From Microthrixaceae bacterium (lineage in GTDB: Bacteria; Actinomycetota; Acidimicrobiia; Acidimicrobiales; Acidimicrobilacustridaceae), in NCBI GenBank assembly GCA_947455015.1, contig CANGMY010000024.1, positions 1-13,027 of the forward strand: a stretch of DNA of 13,027 bases, given 5' to 3'. Both the position numbers and the translations under genes were made by a program. This document shows, piece after piece, positions 1-7,355 of the stretch; position 1 is the stretch's first letter; every line of letters starts with the position of its first letter. The notes under the pieces were generated by a model. The model worked only from the letters and a program-made list of their open reading frames with translations, was not told the origin of the DNA and ran no database searches.

Positions 1-2396
1 CCGGCGCGGAATTCCTTCCACAACAGACGTTCCGAAAGCGGATCTTCCACCATGCGCTGAATGGCACGACGAAGCGGACGAGCACCCAATGTGGGGTCGT
101 AGCCCTTGTCGGCCAGCAGCAGCTTGGCAGCCTCGGTGAGTTCCAGGCCGATACCCAGGCCTTCGAGCTGCCGGGTGATGCGCTTGATGAGCAGATCGAC
201 GATGGTCGTGACCTCGGGCTTGGAAAGCTCGTGGAACACGATCGTGTCGTCGATGCGGTTGAGGAACTCAGGACGGAAATGCGCCTTGAGAGCGTCGTTG
301 ACCTTTTCCTTCATGCGCTCATACGACACGGCTTCGTCGGCTTTACCGAAACCAATGTTGGCCTTGCGCAGATCGGCGGTGCCGAGGTTGGAGGTCATGA
401 TCAGCACGGTGTTGCGGAAGTCGACCGAACGACCTTGTGAGTCGGTGAGGCGGCCTTCTTCAAGAATCTGCAGCAACGTGTTGAAGACGTCGGGGTGTGC
501 CTTTTCGATTTCGTCGAACAGCACGACCGAGAACGGCTTGCGACGCACAGCTTCGGTGAGCTGGCCGCCTTCTTCGTAACCGACGTATCCGGGAGGCGAA
601 CCGACAAGACGACTGACGGTGTGCTTCTCCATGTACTCGGACATGTCGAGTGCGATGAGTGAATCTTCATCGCCGAACAAAAACTCGGCGAGCGTCTTGG
701 CGAGTTCGGTCTTACCAACACCCGATGGGCCGAGGAAGATGAACGAACCCGAAGGACGCTTGGGATCCTTGAGACCGGCACGCGTGCGTCGGATGGCCTG
801 GCTGACTGCCTTGATTGCGTTTTCCTGACCAATGACACGCTTGTGCAGTTCGTCTTCCATGCGCAGAAGACGAGCGGTTTCTTCTTCGGTGAGTTTGTAG
901 ACGGGGATGCCAGTCCAGAGCGAAAGCACCTCGGCGATGGCTTCTTCGTCGACCTCGTCGAAGAGATCGATGCCCGAGTCCTTCATTTCCTGCTCTTTGG
1001 CTTCCTTCTGTGCAAGCAGTTCTTTTTCGCGATCGCGCAAGCGACCTGCTTCTTCGAACTGCTGCGACTCGACGGCTTCCTTCTTTTCGGTAACGACCGT
1101 GGCGATTTCGTTTTCAAGTTCCTTGAAATCGGGCGGTGTTTCCATGCGCTTAATGCGCAAACGCGAGCCGGCTTCGTCGATGAGATCGATGGCCTTATCG
1201 GGAAGGAAACGATCGGCGATGTAGCGATCGGCCAAATTGGCCGCGGCAACAAGGGCCTGATCGGTGATCGTGACGCGGTGATGGGTCTCGTACCGATCGC
1301 GCAGACCCTTCAGAATTTCAATGGTGTGCGCAACGGTTGGTTCTTCCACCTTGACCGGTTGGAAACGACGTTCGAGCGCAGCGTCTTTTTCCAGATGCTT
1401 GCGGTATTCCTCGAGCGTTGTTGCACCGATGGTTTGCAGTTCACCACGAGCCAGCATCGGCTTAAGGATGCTTGCGGCGTCGATTGCACCTTCGGCTGCA
1501 CCGGCACCGACGAGGGTATGGATTTCGTCGATGAACAGAATGATGTCGCCGCGGGTCTTGATTTCCTTGAGCACCTTCTTGAGACGCTCTTCAAAATCAC
1601 CGCGGTAACGAGAACCGGCAACGAGTGCACCGAGATCAAGCGTGTAGAGCTGCTTACCATGGAGCGTTTCGGGAACCTGATCGGAAGCGATTGCTTGTGC
1701 GAGACCTTCAACGATTGCAGTCTTGCCAACGCCAGGTTCGCCGATAAGAACAGGGTTGTTCTTGGTGCGGCGGCTGAGCACCTGCATGACGCGTTCGGTT
1801 TCGCGTGCACGACCAATAACTGGGTCGAGCTTCTTTTCGCGAGCGAGTTGTGTGAGGTTGCGGCCGAACTGATCGAGGACGGCAGAACCGCTTGGCGATG
1901 CTTCGCCCGAACCACCGCTGGTGGCACCAGCCTTCTCGCCCTGTTGCGGGCCAGGACCGGAATAGCCCGACAGCAACTGGATGACCTGCTGGCGAACACG
2001 GGAAAGGTCGGCGCCGAGCTTGACGAGCACCTGCGCAGCAACACCCTCGCCTTCACGGATGAGACCAAGAAGGATGTGTTCGGTGCCGATGTAGTTGTGA
2101 CCGAGCTGCAGTGCTTCGCGAAGCGACAGTTCGAGCACCTTCTTGGCACGCGGAGTAAAGGGGATGTGGCCGCTCGGCGATGAGCCGCCCTGACCGATGA
2201 TTTCTTCGACCTGCGAACGCACGGCCTCGAGCGAAATGCCCAGAGACTCGAGGGCCTTGGCGGCGACGCCTTCGCCCTCGTGGATCAGCCCGAGCAGGAT
2301 GTGCTCAGTGCCGATGTAGTTGTGGTTCAGGAGTCGCGCTTCTTCCTGAGCAAGCACGACGACCCTGCGGGCCCTATCGGTGAACCGTTCAAACAC
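1..2396 (-). CDS. clpC: ATP-dependent Clp protease ATPase subunit ClpC (C-terminus cut by window edge)
   Basis: Class I AAA+ unfoldase that feeds proteins to the cytoplasmic ClpP peptidase. The 798 codons seen are nearly full length; the family is usually about 810-850 residues. Order: two N-terminal Clp repeats, each with HNYIGTEHILLGL (residues 25-37 and 100-112); a Gly/Ser-rich linker (about 143-171); first ATPase module with Walker A GEPGVGKT (219-226) and Walker B ending FIDE (288-291); a charged middle region with a UVR-type segment (about 442-459), which marks ClpC rather than ClpB or ClpA; second module with Walker A GPSGVGKT (556-563) and Walker B VVLFDE (624-629); the ClpP-docking tripeptide IGF (681-683); and an arginine-finger stretch FRPEFLNRID (707-716). 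The GTG start was chosen because MFERFTDRARR is the family's standard N-terminus. A GGGAGG lies 11 nt upstream. The gene points away from the polyprenyl synthase; no lysS or lsr2 lies upstream. Confidence 0.97.
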   Translation of the reverse strand, partial: MFERFTDRARRVVVLAQEEARLLNHNYIGTEHILLGLIHEGEGVAAKALESLGISLEAVRSQVEEIIGQGGSSPSGHIPFTPRAKKVLELSLREALQLGHNYIGTEHILLGLIREGEGVAAQVLVKLGADLSRVRQQVIQLLSGYSGPGPQQGEKAGATSGGSGEASPSGSAVLDQFGRNLTQLAREKKLDPVIGRARETERVMQVLSRRTKNNPVLIGEPGVGKTAIVEGLAQAIASDQVPETLHGKQLYTLDLGALVAGSRYRGDFEERLKKVLKEIKTRGDIILFIDEIHTLVGAGAAEGAIDAASILKPMLARGELQTIGATTLEEYRKHLEKDAALERRFQPVKVEEPTVAHTIEILKGLRDRYETHHRVTITDQALVAAANLADRYIADRFLPDKAIDLIDEAGSRLRIKRMETPPDFKELENEIATVVTEKKEAVESQQFEEAGRLRDREKELLAQKEAKEQEMKDSGIDLFDEVDEEAIAEVLSLWTGIPVYKLTEEETARLLRMEDELHKRVIGQENAIKAVSQAIRRTRAGLKDPKRPSGSFIFLGPSGVGKTELAKTLAEFLFGDEDSLIALDMSEYMEKHTVSRLVGSPPGYVGYEEGGQLTEAVRRKPFSVVLFDEIEKAHPDVFNTLLQILEEGRLTDSQGRSVDFRNTVLIMTSNLGTADLRKANIGFGKADEAVSYERMKEKVNDALKAHFRPEFLNRIDDTIVFHELSKPEVTTIVDLLIKRITRQLEGLGIGLELTEAAKLLLADKGYDPTLGARPLRRAIQRMVEDPLSERLLWKEFRA

Positions 2397-2426
2397 TTTG
2401 TGACCTGCCTCCCAGACGGGGATACG

Positions 2427-2462
2427 TGGAGCGAGTGTACCCACGGCGTTCACGATCGCCTC
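2427..2462 (-). promoter_or_regulatory. Possible clpC promoter
   Basis: On the minus strand a TACACT hexamer (2439-2434) matches the -10 consensus well and would start transcription near 2427. That leaves a leader of about 30 nt containing the GGGAGG at 2413-2408. I see no convincing -35 hexamer at the normal distance (GAGGCG lies there). I also could not find a clear ClgR or HAIR operator of the kind known upstream of clp genes in other actinobacteria. Confidence 0.35.
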
Positions 2463-2521
2463 GTCGGAAACGCACGTTCAGAGTGCCTTTGTCACAAGTG
2501 GTCCGCGACCTTGTCCCCGGG

Positions 2522-2558
2522 TTGAGGTTGGAACCGACCGCGGGCCTAACGTGGCGCC
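2522..2558 (+). promoter_or_regulatory. Possible promoter of the polyprenyl synthase gene (leaderless transcript)
   Basis: TTGAGG (2522-2527) and TAACGT (2547-2552) are separated by 19 bp. With the usual 6-nt spacing after the -10, transcription would start at 2559, the A of the ATG. No purine-rich ribosome binding site precedes this ATG, which fits a leaderless mRNA, a common arrangement in actinobacteria. The 19-bp spacer is longer than ideal, so this is tentative. Confidence 0.35.
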
Positions 2559-3584
2559 ATGGCCGCCGCCTCACCCCTCCTCCAGCTCCCCGTTCTGCAG
2601 GCGGATCTTGCGCGGGTCGAGGACGCCCTTCAGGCATCGGTTATTGCTGAGGACTCATTCCTTACAGAGGTCGCCAGCCACCTGATTTTGGCCGGTGGCA
2701 AGCGAGTTCGCCCCGCATTCGCCGTGACCTCGGCTGCCACATCCGATCTCGTGATGGGCGCCGCGTCCCCCGAAGTCATCATGGGCGCCGTCTCTGTTGA
2801 GCTCGTGCACCTCGGTTCGCTCTATCACGACGACGTGATGGACGATGCCACCACGCGTCGCACCGTTGAAAGCGTCAATGCTCGTTGGGGCAACCTCAAA
2901 GCAATTCTCGCTGGCGATTACTTGCTGGCGAAGGCGTCAGAGATTGCTGCATCACTCGGCACTGAAGTTGCTGGTTTGCTTGCCGCAACCATCGCCAAGT
3001 TGTGCGAAGGCCAAATTCTTGAACTGCAGCACGCGTTCGATCAACAGCGCACCGAAGATGCCTACTTGCGATCCATCGATGGCAAGACCGCTTCGTTGCT
3101 CGGCACGGCGTGTCGGGTAGGTGCAATCGTTGCCGGACTCCCCCGGCCACAGATCGATGCACTCACCACATTCGGCAACTCGTTCGGCATGGCGTTCCAA
3201 ATTGTCGACGATCTTCTCGATGTCACCTCGACCGACGAAGAACTTGGTAAGCCTGCCGGTCACGACCTGGTTGAAGGCACCTACACACTTCCGGTTATCC
3301 GCACGCTTGCTGCCGGTGGCGCCGAAGCCGACGAACTTCGTTCGCTTCTTGTGAAACTCGCACCGACCGACGGTTCTATTGAACCGGTCGACGATCCCGA
3401 CACCCTTGCGCTTGCTCGCACACTGTTGCGTTCATCTGCCTCTGTGCGCGGTTCGCTCGACACGGCCCGCGCGTACGTCGAAGCCGGTCAGCGTGCATTG
3501 GCGCCTTATGCCGGCACTGAAGCTGTCACTGCGCTTGAAGCAGCCGCCGAGCATCTCCTCGGCACGGTACGCGCCGCGGCCTAA
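2559..3584 (+). CDS. Long-chain polyprenyl diphosphate synthase (trans-isoprenyl synthase family)
   Basis: Condenses isopentenyl diphosphate onto an allylic diphosphate to build a polyprenyl chain, in actinobacteria usually the menaquinone side chain. The 341-residue length is normal. Family motifs in order: GGKRVRP (46-52), the first Asp-rich motif DDVMD (91-95), GDYLLAKA (119-126), KTASLLGTACRVGA (176-189), the second Asp-rich motif DDLLD (217-221) and GKPAGHDLVEGTYTLPVI (230-247). Small residues Gly86 and Ser87 sit five and four positions before the first Asp-rich motif, where short-chain synthases often carry aromatics, so a long product is likely; the exact length cannot be read. It is the only plus-strand gene, standing between clpC and coaX, where M. 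tuberculosis has lysS and lsr2. The ATG at 2559 has no Shine-Dalgarno sequence. The gene could be called ispB/hepT/grcC-like; I leave the symbol blank. Confidence 0.93.
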   Translation: MAAASPLLQLPVLQADLARVEDALQASVIAEDSFLTEVASHLILAGGKRVRPAFAVTSAATSDLVMGAASPEVIMGAVSVELVHLGSLYHDDVMDDATTRRTVESVNARWGNLKAILAGDYLLAKASEIAASLGTEVAGLLAATIAKLCEGQILELQHAFDQQRTEDAYLRSIDGKTASLLGTACRVGAIVAGLPRPQIDALTTFGNSFGMAFQIVDDLLDVTSTDEELGKPAGHDLVEGTYTLPVIRTLAAGGAEADELRSLLVKLAPTDGSIEPVDDPDTLALARTLLRSSASVRGSLDTARAYVEAGQRALAPYAGTEAVTALEAAAEHLLGTVRAAA

Positions 3585-3590
3585 CACCCA

Positions 3591-3618
3591 ACGAGAAGAA
3601 CTCAGATGTTCTTTTCGT
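3591..3618. terminator. Hairpin at the convergent gene junction, possible bidirectional terminator
   Basis: An 11-base arm at 3591-3601 pairs with 3608-3618 around a 6-nt loop (TCAGAT, 3602-3607). Ten pairs are Watson-Crick; 3595-3614 is G·U in plus-strand RNA and a C-A mismatch in minus-strand RNA. It starts 7 nt after the polyprenyl synthase stop and its right arm overlaps the last codons of coaX. No U-tract follows on either strand, so it is not a textbook intrinsic terminator. Its position between two converging genes suggests a transcript-end or stability role. Confidence 0.45.
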
Positions 3619-4396
3619 AAATCAATCGAAGACCGTGAAGCGTGAGCCACGGTTCGGTGTGTTGAATGCGCTTTGAAAACGGCGTGATGGTTTCGGCGAG
3701 TCCGCCCGTAGAAATAACGGTGCACGTTCCGAGTTCGGCTTCGATGCGATCGCAAAGCCCATCGACCTGTGCGGCGAATCCGTAGACCGCACCAGACTGA
3801 ATCGATTCGACCGTTGATTTACCCAGCACATTGCGGGGTTCTTTGAGTTCGACAGCACGCAGTGCTGACGCACGCCCCACAAGGGCATCCATAGAGATTT
3901 CGATACCAGGTGCAATTGCGCCGCCGAGATACACGCCATCGTCCGATACGGCATCGCAAGTCGTGGCAGTACCGAAGTCGGCAATGATCGTGGGGCCGCC
4001 ATAAAGGTCGTACGCGCCAACAGCATTCGCAATGCGATCGGCACCAACCTCTTTGGGGTTGTCGTAATCGATGCGGATACCGGAACGAACACCTGGACCA
4101 ATGACGATCGGCTCGAAATCCAAATGACGATCAGTGACCTGACGCAACGTTGCCGTGACGCGTGGAACGCCAGATGAAATGACAATGCCATCAATGTCGC
4201 TGAAGCTGTTGCGGCGCAGGGCAAGAAAGCCCTGCAACATGACGGCGTATTCGTCGCCAGTTCGATCAGCGGCAGTCGAGATGCGCCAGTGGTCAAGCAA
4301 TCCTGCTTCAGGGCGACGGCCAGCTGCCGTTCCACCATCGAGTTCGTAGAGACCAACGACGGTTTGAGTATTTCCTGCATCAACTGCGAGAAGCAT
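3602..4396 (-). CDS. coaX: Type III pantothenate kinase
   Basis: Phosphorylates pantothenate to 4'-phosphopantothenate, the first committed step to CoA; a cytoplasmic ASKHA-fold enzyme. The 264-residue protein has DAGNT (6-10) with the catalytic-position Asp6, GADR (118-121), DFGTATT (140-146), GGAIAPG (158-164) and a C-terminal STGG (229-232), all type III signatures. I start it at the ATG at 4396, giving MLLAVDAGNT, rather than the ATG at 4414 that overlaps the nadC stop as ATGA. The inner ATG has a strong GGAGG 8 nt upstream and gives the usual family N-terminus. It is the last gene of the cofactor cluster, 14 nt after nadC, and acts directly after PanC, which is encoded four genes upstream. 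It converges on the polyprenyl synthase gene. Confidence 0.95.
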   Translation of the reverse strand: MLLAVDAGNTQTVVGLYELDGGTAAGRRPEAGLLDHWRISTAADRTGDEYAVMLQGFLALRRNSFSDIDGIVISSGVPRVTATLRQVTDRHLDFEPIVIGPGVRSGIRIDYDNPKEVGADRIANAVGAYDLYGGPTIIADFGTATTCDAVSDDGVYLGGAIAPGIEISMDALVGRASALRAVELKEPRNVLGKSTVESIQSGAVYGFAAQVDGLCDRIEAELGTCTVISTGGLAETITPFSKRIQHTEPWLTLHGLRLIYEKNI

Positions 4397-4404
4397 TCGC
4401 TGAT

Positions 4405-4409
4405 CCTCC
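4405..4409 (-). promoter_or_regulatory. Ribosome binding site that sets the coaX start
   Basis: GGAGG on the minus strand, 8 nt before the ATG at 4396. It lies downstream of the other candidate ATG (4414), so it can serve only the inner start. It begins 1 nt after the nadC stop codon, which suggests coupled but independent initiation. Confidence 0.75.
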
Positions 4410-4410
4410 G

Positions 4411-5271
4411 TCATGCGGGATCGATGTCGAGACCGATGTCGAGCACCGGCGCGGAATTAGTGAGACCGCCGACCGAAATGCAGTCGACACCAGCTGCGCT
4501 GTACGCAGCAATCGTTGCAAGCGTGATGCCACCAGACGCTTCAAGTAAAGGGCGACGATGCGTTGCAGACGCAACAGCAACACACTCGCGAATCTGATCG
4601 GGCGTCATGTTGTCAAGCAACAATGCATCGGCACCTGCGGCCAACGCTTCGTGAACCTGTTCGATCGTGTCGCATTCAACATGCACCGTGCGCGCTGGCC
4701 ACATCGAGCGCGAACGCGCAACAGCATCGGTAATACCGAACAACGCGATGTGGTTGTCCTTCAACAAAATCCAATCGGAAAGATTGCCGCGGTGGTTACG
4801 ACCACCACCGGCGCGCACTGCGGCCTTTTCAAGAACTCGAAGACCGGGCGTGGTCTTGCGTGTGTCCCATACGTAGGCAGTGCCACCCTTGGCCGCTTCT
4901 GCCGCGTACTCGCTGGTGAGCGTTGCGATTCCGGAAAGGTGACCGAGGAAATTCAGCGCCGTGCGTTCAGCGGTAAGGATCGATGCGAGTGGACCAGTCG
5001 CGGTAGCGATCAATGTGCCAGAGCCAACGCTGTCGCCGTCATCAACCGACCACGTGAGCGACACCGTCGGATCGACCTGCACGAACGTTTCGTCAGCACA
5101 TGCTCGGCCGGCGATGACACCTGTCATGCGAGCCACGAAGCGGGCCGTCGCCACAAGGTCCTGCGGGAGGAGCGCTGAAGTGAGGTCACCCAGAGGAGTG
5201 AGATCCTCGGCGAGGGCGCGTTCAACCGCATCGACGACAACGACTCGGGGCGGCTGGAGCAGATCGGACAT
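4411..5271 (-). CDS. nadC: Nicotinate-nucleotide diphosphorylase (carboxylating); quinolinate phosphoribosyltransferase
   Basis: Converts quinolinate and PRPP to nicotinate mononucleotide, CO2 and pyrophosphate in de novo NAD synthesis. The protein is 286 residues, normal for the family. It shows EDLTPLGDLTS (22-32), ERTALNFLGHLSGIAT (102-117), the substrate-binding DTRKTTPG (136-143), GGGRNHR (155-161), KDNH (171-174), VECDT (198-202), LLLDNM (217-222) and SGGI (246-249). The ATG at 5271 was chosen because the N-terminus then matches family length and follows the nadB stop by 41 nt. A TTG 6 nt upstream and a TTG at 5361 inside nadB are less likely. Its Shine-Dalgarno is weak (an AGG 8 nt away). 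It is paired with nadB, but nadA, which makes its substrate, is not in the window. Confidence 0.96.
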   Translation of the reverse strand: MSDLLQPPRVVVVDAVERALAEDLTPLGDLTSALLPQDLVATARFVARMTGVIAGRACADETFVQVDPTVSLTWSVDDGDSVGSGTLIATATGPLASILTAERTALNFLGHLSGIATLTSEYAAEAAKGGTAYVWDTRKTTPGLRVLEKAAVRAGGGRNHRGNLSDWILLKDNHIALFGITDAVARSRSMWPARTVHVECDTIEQVHEALAAGADALLLDNMTPDQIRECVAVASATHRRPLLEASGGITLATIAAYSAAGVDCISVGGLTNSAPVLDIGLDIDPA

Positions 5272-5312
5272 TCCCAAAGCCTGCCCTGCCGAGCCCGATC
5301 GGGGCGAACCGG

Positions 5313-6875
5313 TCAGGTGATCACCAATCGCAGGGCCAAATCCGGGTCGGTTTCGGGCCAATCATCACGGGTATGTGCGCCGCGACTTTCGGTGCGGGCA
5401 TCGGCCGCGACCAGCAGCGCCGAGGCAACTGCCGTCAAATTGGCAAGTTCCCACGAAGCCACCCCTGAACCGTTCGCGAGGGCTCGCGCGTGGTCAACCT
5501 TGCGTTCGGTGGCCGCCAATGAGGTCGCGTCGCGGACCACACCAGCGCCAACCGTCATCGCCCATTGCATGTCGTCTCGGGCGGTTGCAATTGCGACCGC
5601 GTCGCCTGGAGCAGCAGCGGAGAGCGGCGCCGGTGTCGACCAACCTTCGAGTCGGCGACCGCCATCGCCATCGAGCGCGCGCATCGCCCCGGTTCGTTCA
5701 GCGCCTTCAGTGCCGTTCTCAATTGCTTCGACGACTCGCGCACCGAACACCATGCCTTCAAGCAACGAGTTCGACGCCAATCGATTGGCACCGTGCACGC
5801 CCGAACACGCGACTTCTCCGGCCGCCCATAATCCCGGAAGGCTGCTTGCACCGTTCAGATCGGTGACGACTCCCCCACAGAGGTAATGCGCAGCCGGCGC
5901 AATCGGAAGAAGGTCGGTTGCCGGATTGAAATCAAGACTGGAAAGCATGGCGGCGATTGTTGGGAAACGAACATCGAACTGATCGAGACCAGTCACATCG
6001 AGCAAACAATGATCGGTGTGAAGTTCGATCATTCGACGAACCATGGCGCGGCTGACCTGATCACGCGGAAGCATTTCATCGACAAAGCGCTCACCATTGA
6101 TGTCACGAATAAGTGCGCCATGACCGCGCAATGCTTCCGACAAAAGCGGACGCGGCATTCGCTGATGATGAAGTGCGGTTGGATGGAACTGCACAAACTC
6201 AACATCGGCTACTGCTGCGCCAGCGCGCAACGCCATGGCGATTCCGTCGCCGGTGGCTTCGAGGGGATTCGTCGTGACGGAGAAGATTTGTCCGGCGCCG
6301 CCTGAAGCAAGCAACACATTGCGAGCCCGAACAACTTCAATCGTTCCGTCGGCCAGCGCAGCTCGCACTCCAACGCAGCGACCGTTCTCGATGACAAGGT
6401 CGAGAGCGAAAGCATGTTCGTGAATTTCCGTTGCTTCGCTCCGCACAGCGGCCACGAGCGCTCGTTCGATTTCAGCGCCAGTTGCAACTCCACCCGCATG
6501 CACGATTCGAGGAAGCGAATGTCCGCCTTCGCGGGCAAGTTCGAACTTGCCGTCAGCATCGCGATCAAAACGCGCGCCAAGCGCAACAAGGTCACGAACC
6601 CGGACCGGACCTTCTTCGACCAACACGCGCACAGCATCGACGTCACACAGACCTGCGCCAGCGGCCAAAGTGTCAGCCAGATGCAGATCGGTGGAATCGG
6701 GATCGCCGCCAAGCACTGCGGCTACGCCACCTTGAGCCCAACGAGTCGTGGACTGTTCAAGCGGCCCCTTGGTCAGAACTCCAACGCGAACACCAGGCTG
6801 GGCCGCAGCCCGCACCGCAGCAGAGAGCCCGGCCACGCCAGAACCCACTACAAGAAGATCGAGTTCGGCGGTCAC
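5313..6875 (-). CDS. nadB: L-aspartate oxidase
   Basis: FAD enzyme of the succinate dehydrogenase/fumarate reductase flavoprotein family that oxidises L-aspartate to iminoaspartate, the first step of de novo NAD synthesis. The 520-residue protein is complete. It has the dinucleotide-binding GSGVAG (11-16), RWAQGGVAA (45-53), GGHSLPRIVHAGG (117-129), the substrate-binding FVQFHPTAL (227-235), SEALRGHGA (246-254), HYLCGGVVTD (330-339), the GLWAAGEVACSGVHGANRLA segment (348-367), and the family's C-terminal ESRGAH (496-501) followed by RDDWPETDP. The GTG start at 6875 follows panD by 28 nt and has no recognisable Shine-Dalgarno sequence. NadB releases unstable iminoaspartate normally taken up by NadA, which must be encoded elsewhere. 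Confidence 0.96.
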   Translation of the reverse strand: MTAELDLLVVGSGVAGLSAAVRAAAQPGVRVGVLTKGPLEQSTTRWAQGGVAAVLGGDPDSTDLHLADTLAAGAGLCDVDAVRVLVEEGPVRVRDLVALGARFDRDADGKFELAREGGHSLPRIVHAGGVATGAEIERALVAAVRSEATEIHEHAFALDLVIENGRCVGVRAALADGTIEVVRARNVLLASGGAGQIFSVTTNPLEATGDGIAMALRAGAAVADVEFVQFHPTALHHQRMPRPLLSEALRGHGALIRDINGERFVDEMLPRDQVSRAMVRRMIELHTDHCLLDVTGLDQFDVRFPTIAAMLSSLDFNPATDLLPIAPAAHYLCGGVVTDLNGASSLPGLWAAGEVACSGVHGANRLASNSLLEGMVFGARVVEAIENGTEGAERTGAMRALDGDGGRRLEGWSTPAPLSAAAPGDAVAIATARDDMQWAMTVGAGVVRDATSLAATERKVDHARALANGSGVASWELANLTAVASALLVAADARTESRGAHTRDDWPETDPDLALRLVIT

Positions 6876-6903
6876 AGGTGTTCAGTCTGACCGAAGAACG
6901 GGT

Positions 6904-7302
6904 TCAGGCTCGGAATCGAACGGGAGATTCTTCGGCTGCGATGGTCACTGCCTCGAATTCATCGATGATTCGATTCGTTCCATCGACGTGCACGACTCGA
7001 GGCGTGTAGTCCTCGAGTTCTGCTTCGTCGTAGTCCGCGTAGGTGATCACGATGATCCGATCGCCCGGCTGCACCAAACGCGCTGCGGCGCCATTCAGGC
7101 ACACGGTGCCAGGGCCGCCTGGAATGGCGTAGGTCTCGAACCGGGCGCCGTTGTCGATATCGACGACCTGCACTTGCTCCCATTCACGAATGTCGGCCTG
7201 CTCCATCAACTGCGTATCAAGGGTGATGGAACCGACGTAATGGAGGTTGGCGTCAGTAATACGAGCGCGGTGGATCTTTGACTTCATCATGCGACGATGC
7301 AT
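6904..7302 (-). CDS. panD: Aspartate 1-decarboxylase proenzyme
   Basis: Pyruvoyl-dependent enzyme that decarboxylates L-aspartate to beta-alanine for pantothenate synthesis; it is made as a proenzyme that cleaves itself before a serine. The ATG at 7302 gives 132 residues and puts the cleavage site exactly at Gly24-Ser25, as in E. coli. It also aligns Lys9, Tyr22, Arg54, Thr57 and Tyr58 with the known catalytic and binding positions, followed by NGAAA (70-74). This start has an AAGGAG 6 nt upstream. A longer reading from 7338 would add 12 residues with no family match. The mature enzyme forms a small beta chain and an alpha chain carrying the pyruvoyl group. The gene lies between panC and nadB; NadB uses the same substrate, aspartate. 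Confidence 0.96.
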   Translation of the reverse strand: MHRRMMKSKIHRARITDANLHYVGSITLDTQLMEQADIREWEQVQVVDIDNGARFETYAIPGGPGTVCLNGAAARLVQPGDRIIVITYADYDEAELEDYTPRVVHVDGTNRIIDEFEAVTIAAEESPVRFRA

Positions 7303-7308
7303 CGTCTG

Positions 7309-7314
7309 CTCCTT
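7309..7314 (-). promoter_or_regulatory. Ribosome binding site that sets the panD start
   Basis: AAGGAG on the minus strand, 6 nt before the ATG at 7302. It is one of the clearest Shine-Dalgarno sequences in the window and supports this start over the upstream in-frame codon at 7338. Confidence 0.75.
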
Positions 7315-7327
7315 CAGCTTGGCGCCG

Positions 7328-7346
7328 CGTGCGGTCACCGTGCGGT
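7328..7346. repeat. Short tandem 8-bp direct repeat in the panC-panD gap
   Basis: CGTGCGGT occurs at 7328-7335 and again at 7339-7346, separated by CAC, an 11-bp period of about one helical turn. It fills part of the 53-nt gap between panC and panD. It could be a small operator, or chance in GC-rich sequence. Confidence 0.4.
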
Positions 7347-7355
7347 TGTTGCTTC

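Noticed and set aside
843..2183. 446-codon open frame on the plus strand
   Set aside because: It lies wholly antisense to clpC, whose minus-strand frame carries every family motif. The plus-strand translation is Phe- and Asp-rich without any recognisable domain, as expected from the complement of biased codons.
2083..2324. 17-bp exact direct repeat at 2083-2099 and 2308-2324
   Set aside because: It is the coding trace of the two duplicated Clp N-terminal repeats (HNYIGT in each), not a mobile or regulatory repeat.
7303..7338. Longer panD start at 7338
   Set aside because: It would shift the cleavage site away from Gly24-Ser25 and place the strong AAGGAG inside the coding sequence.
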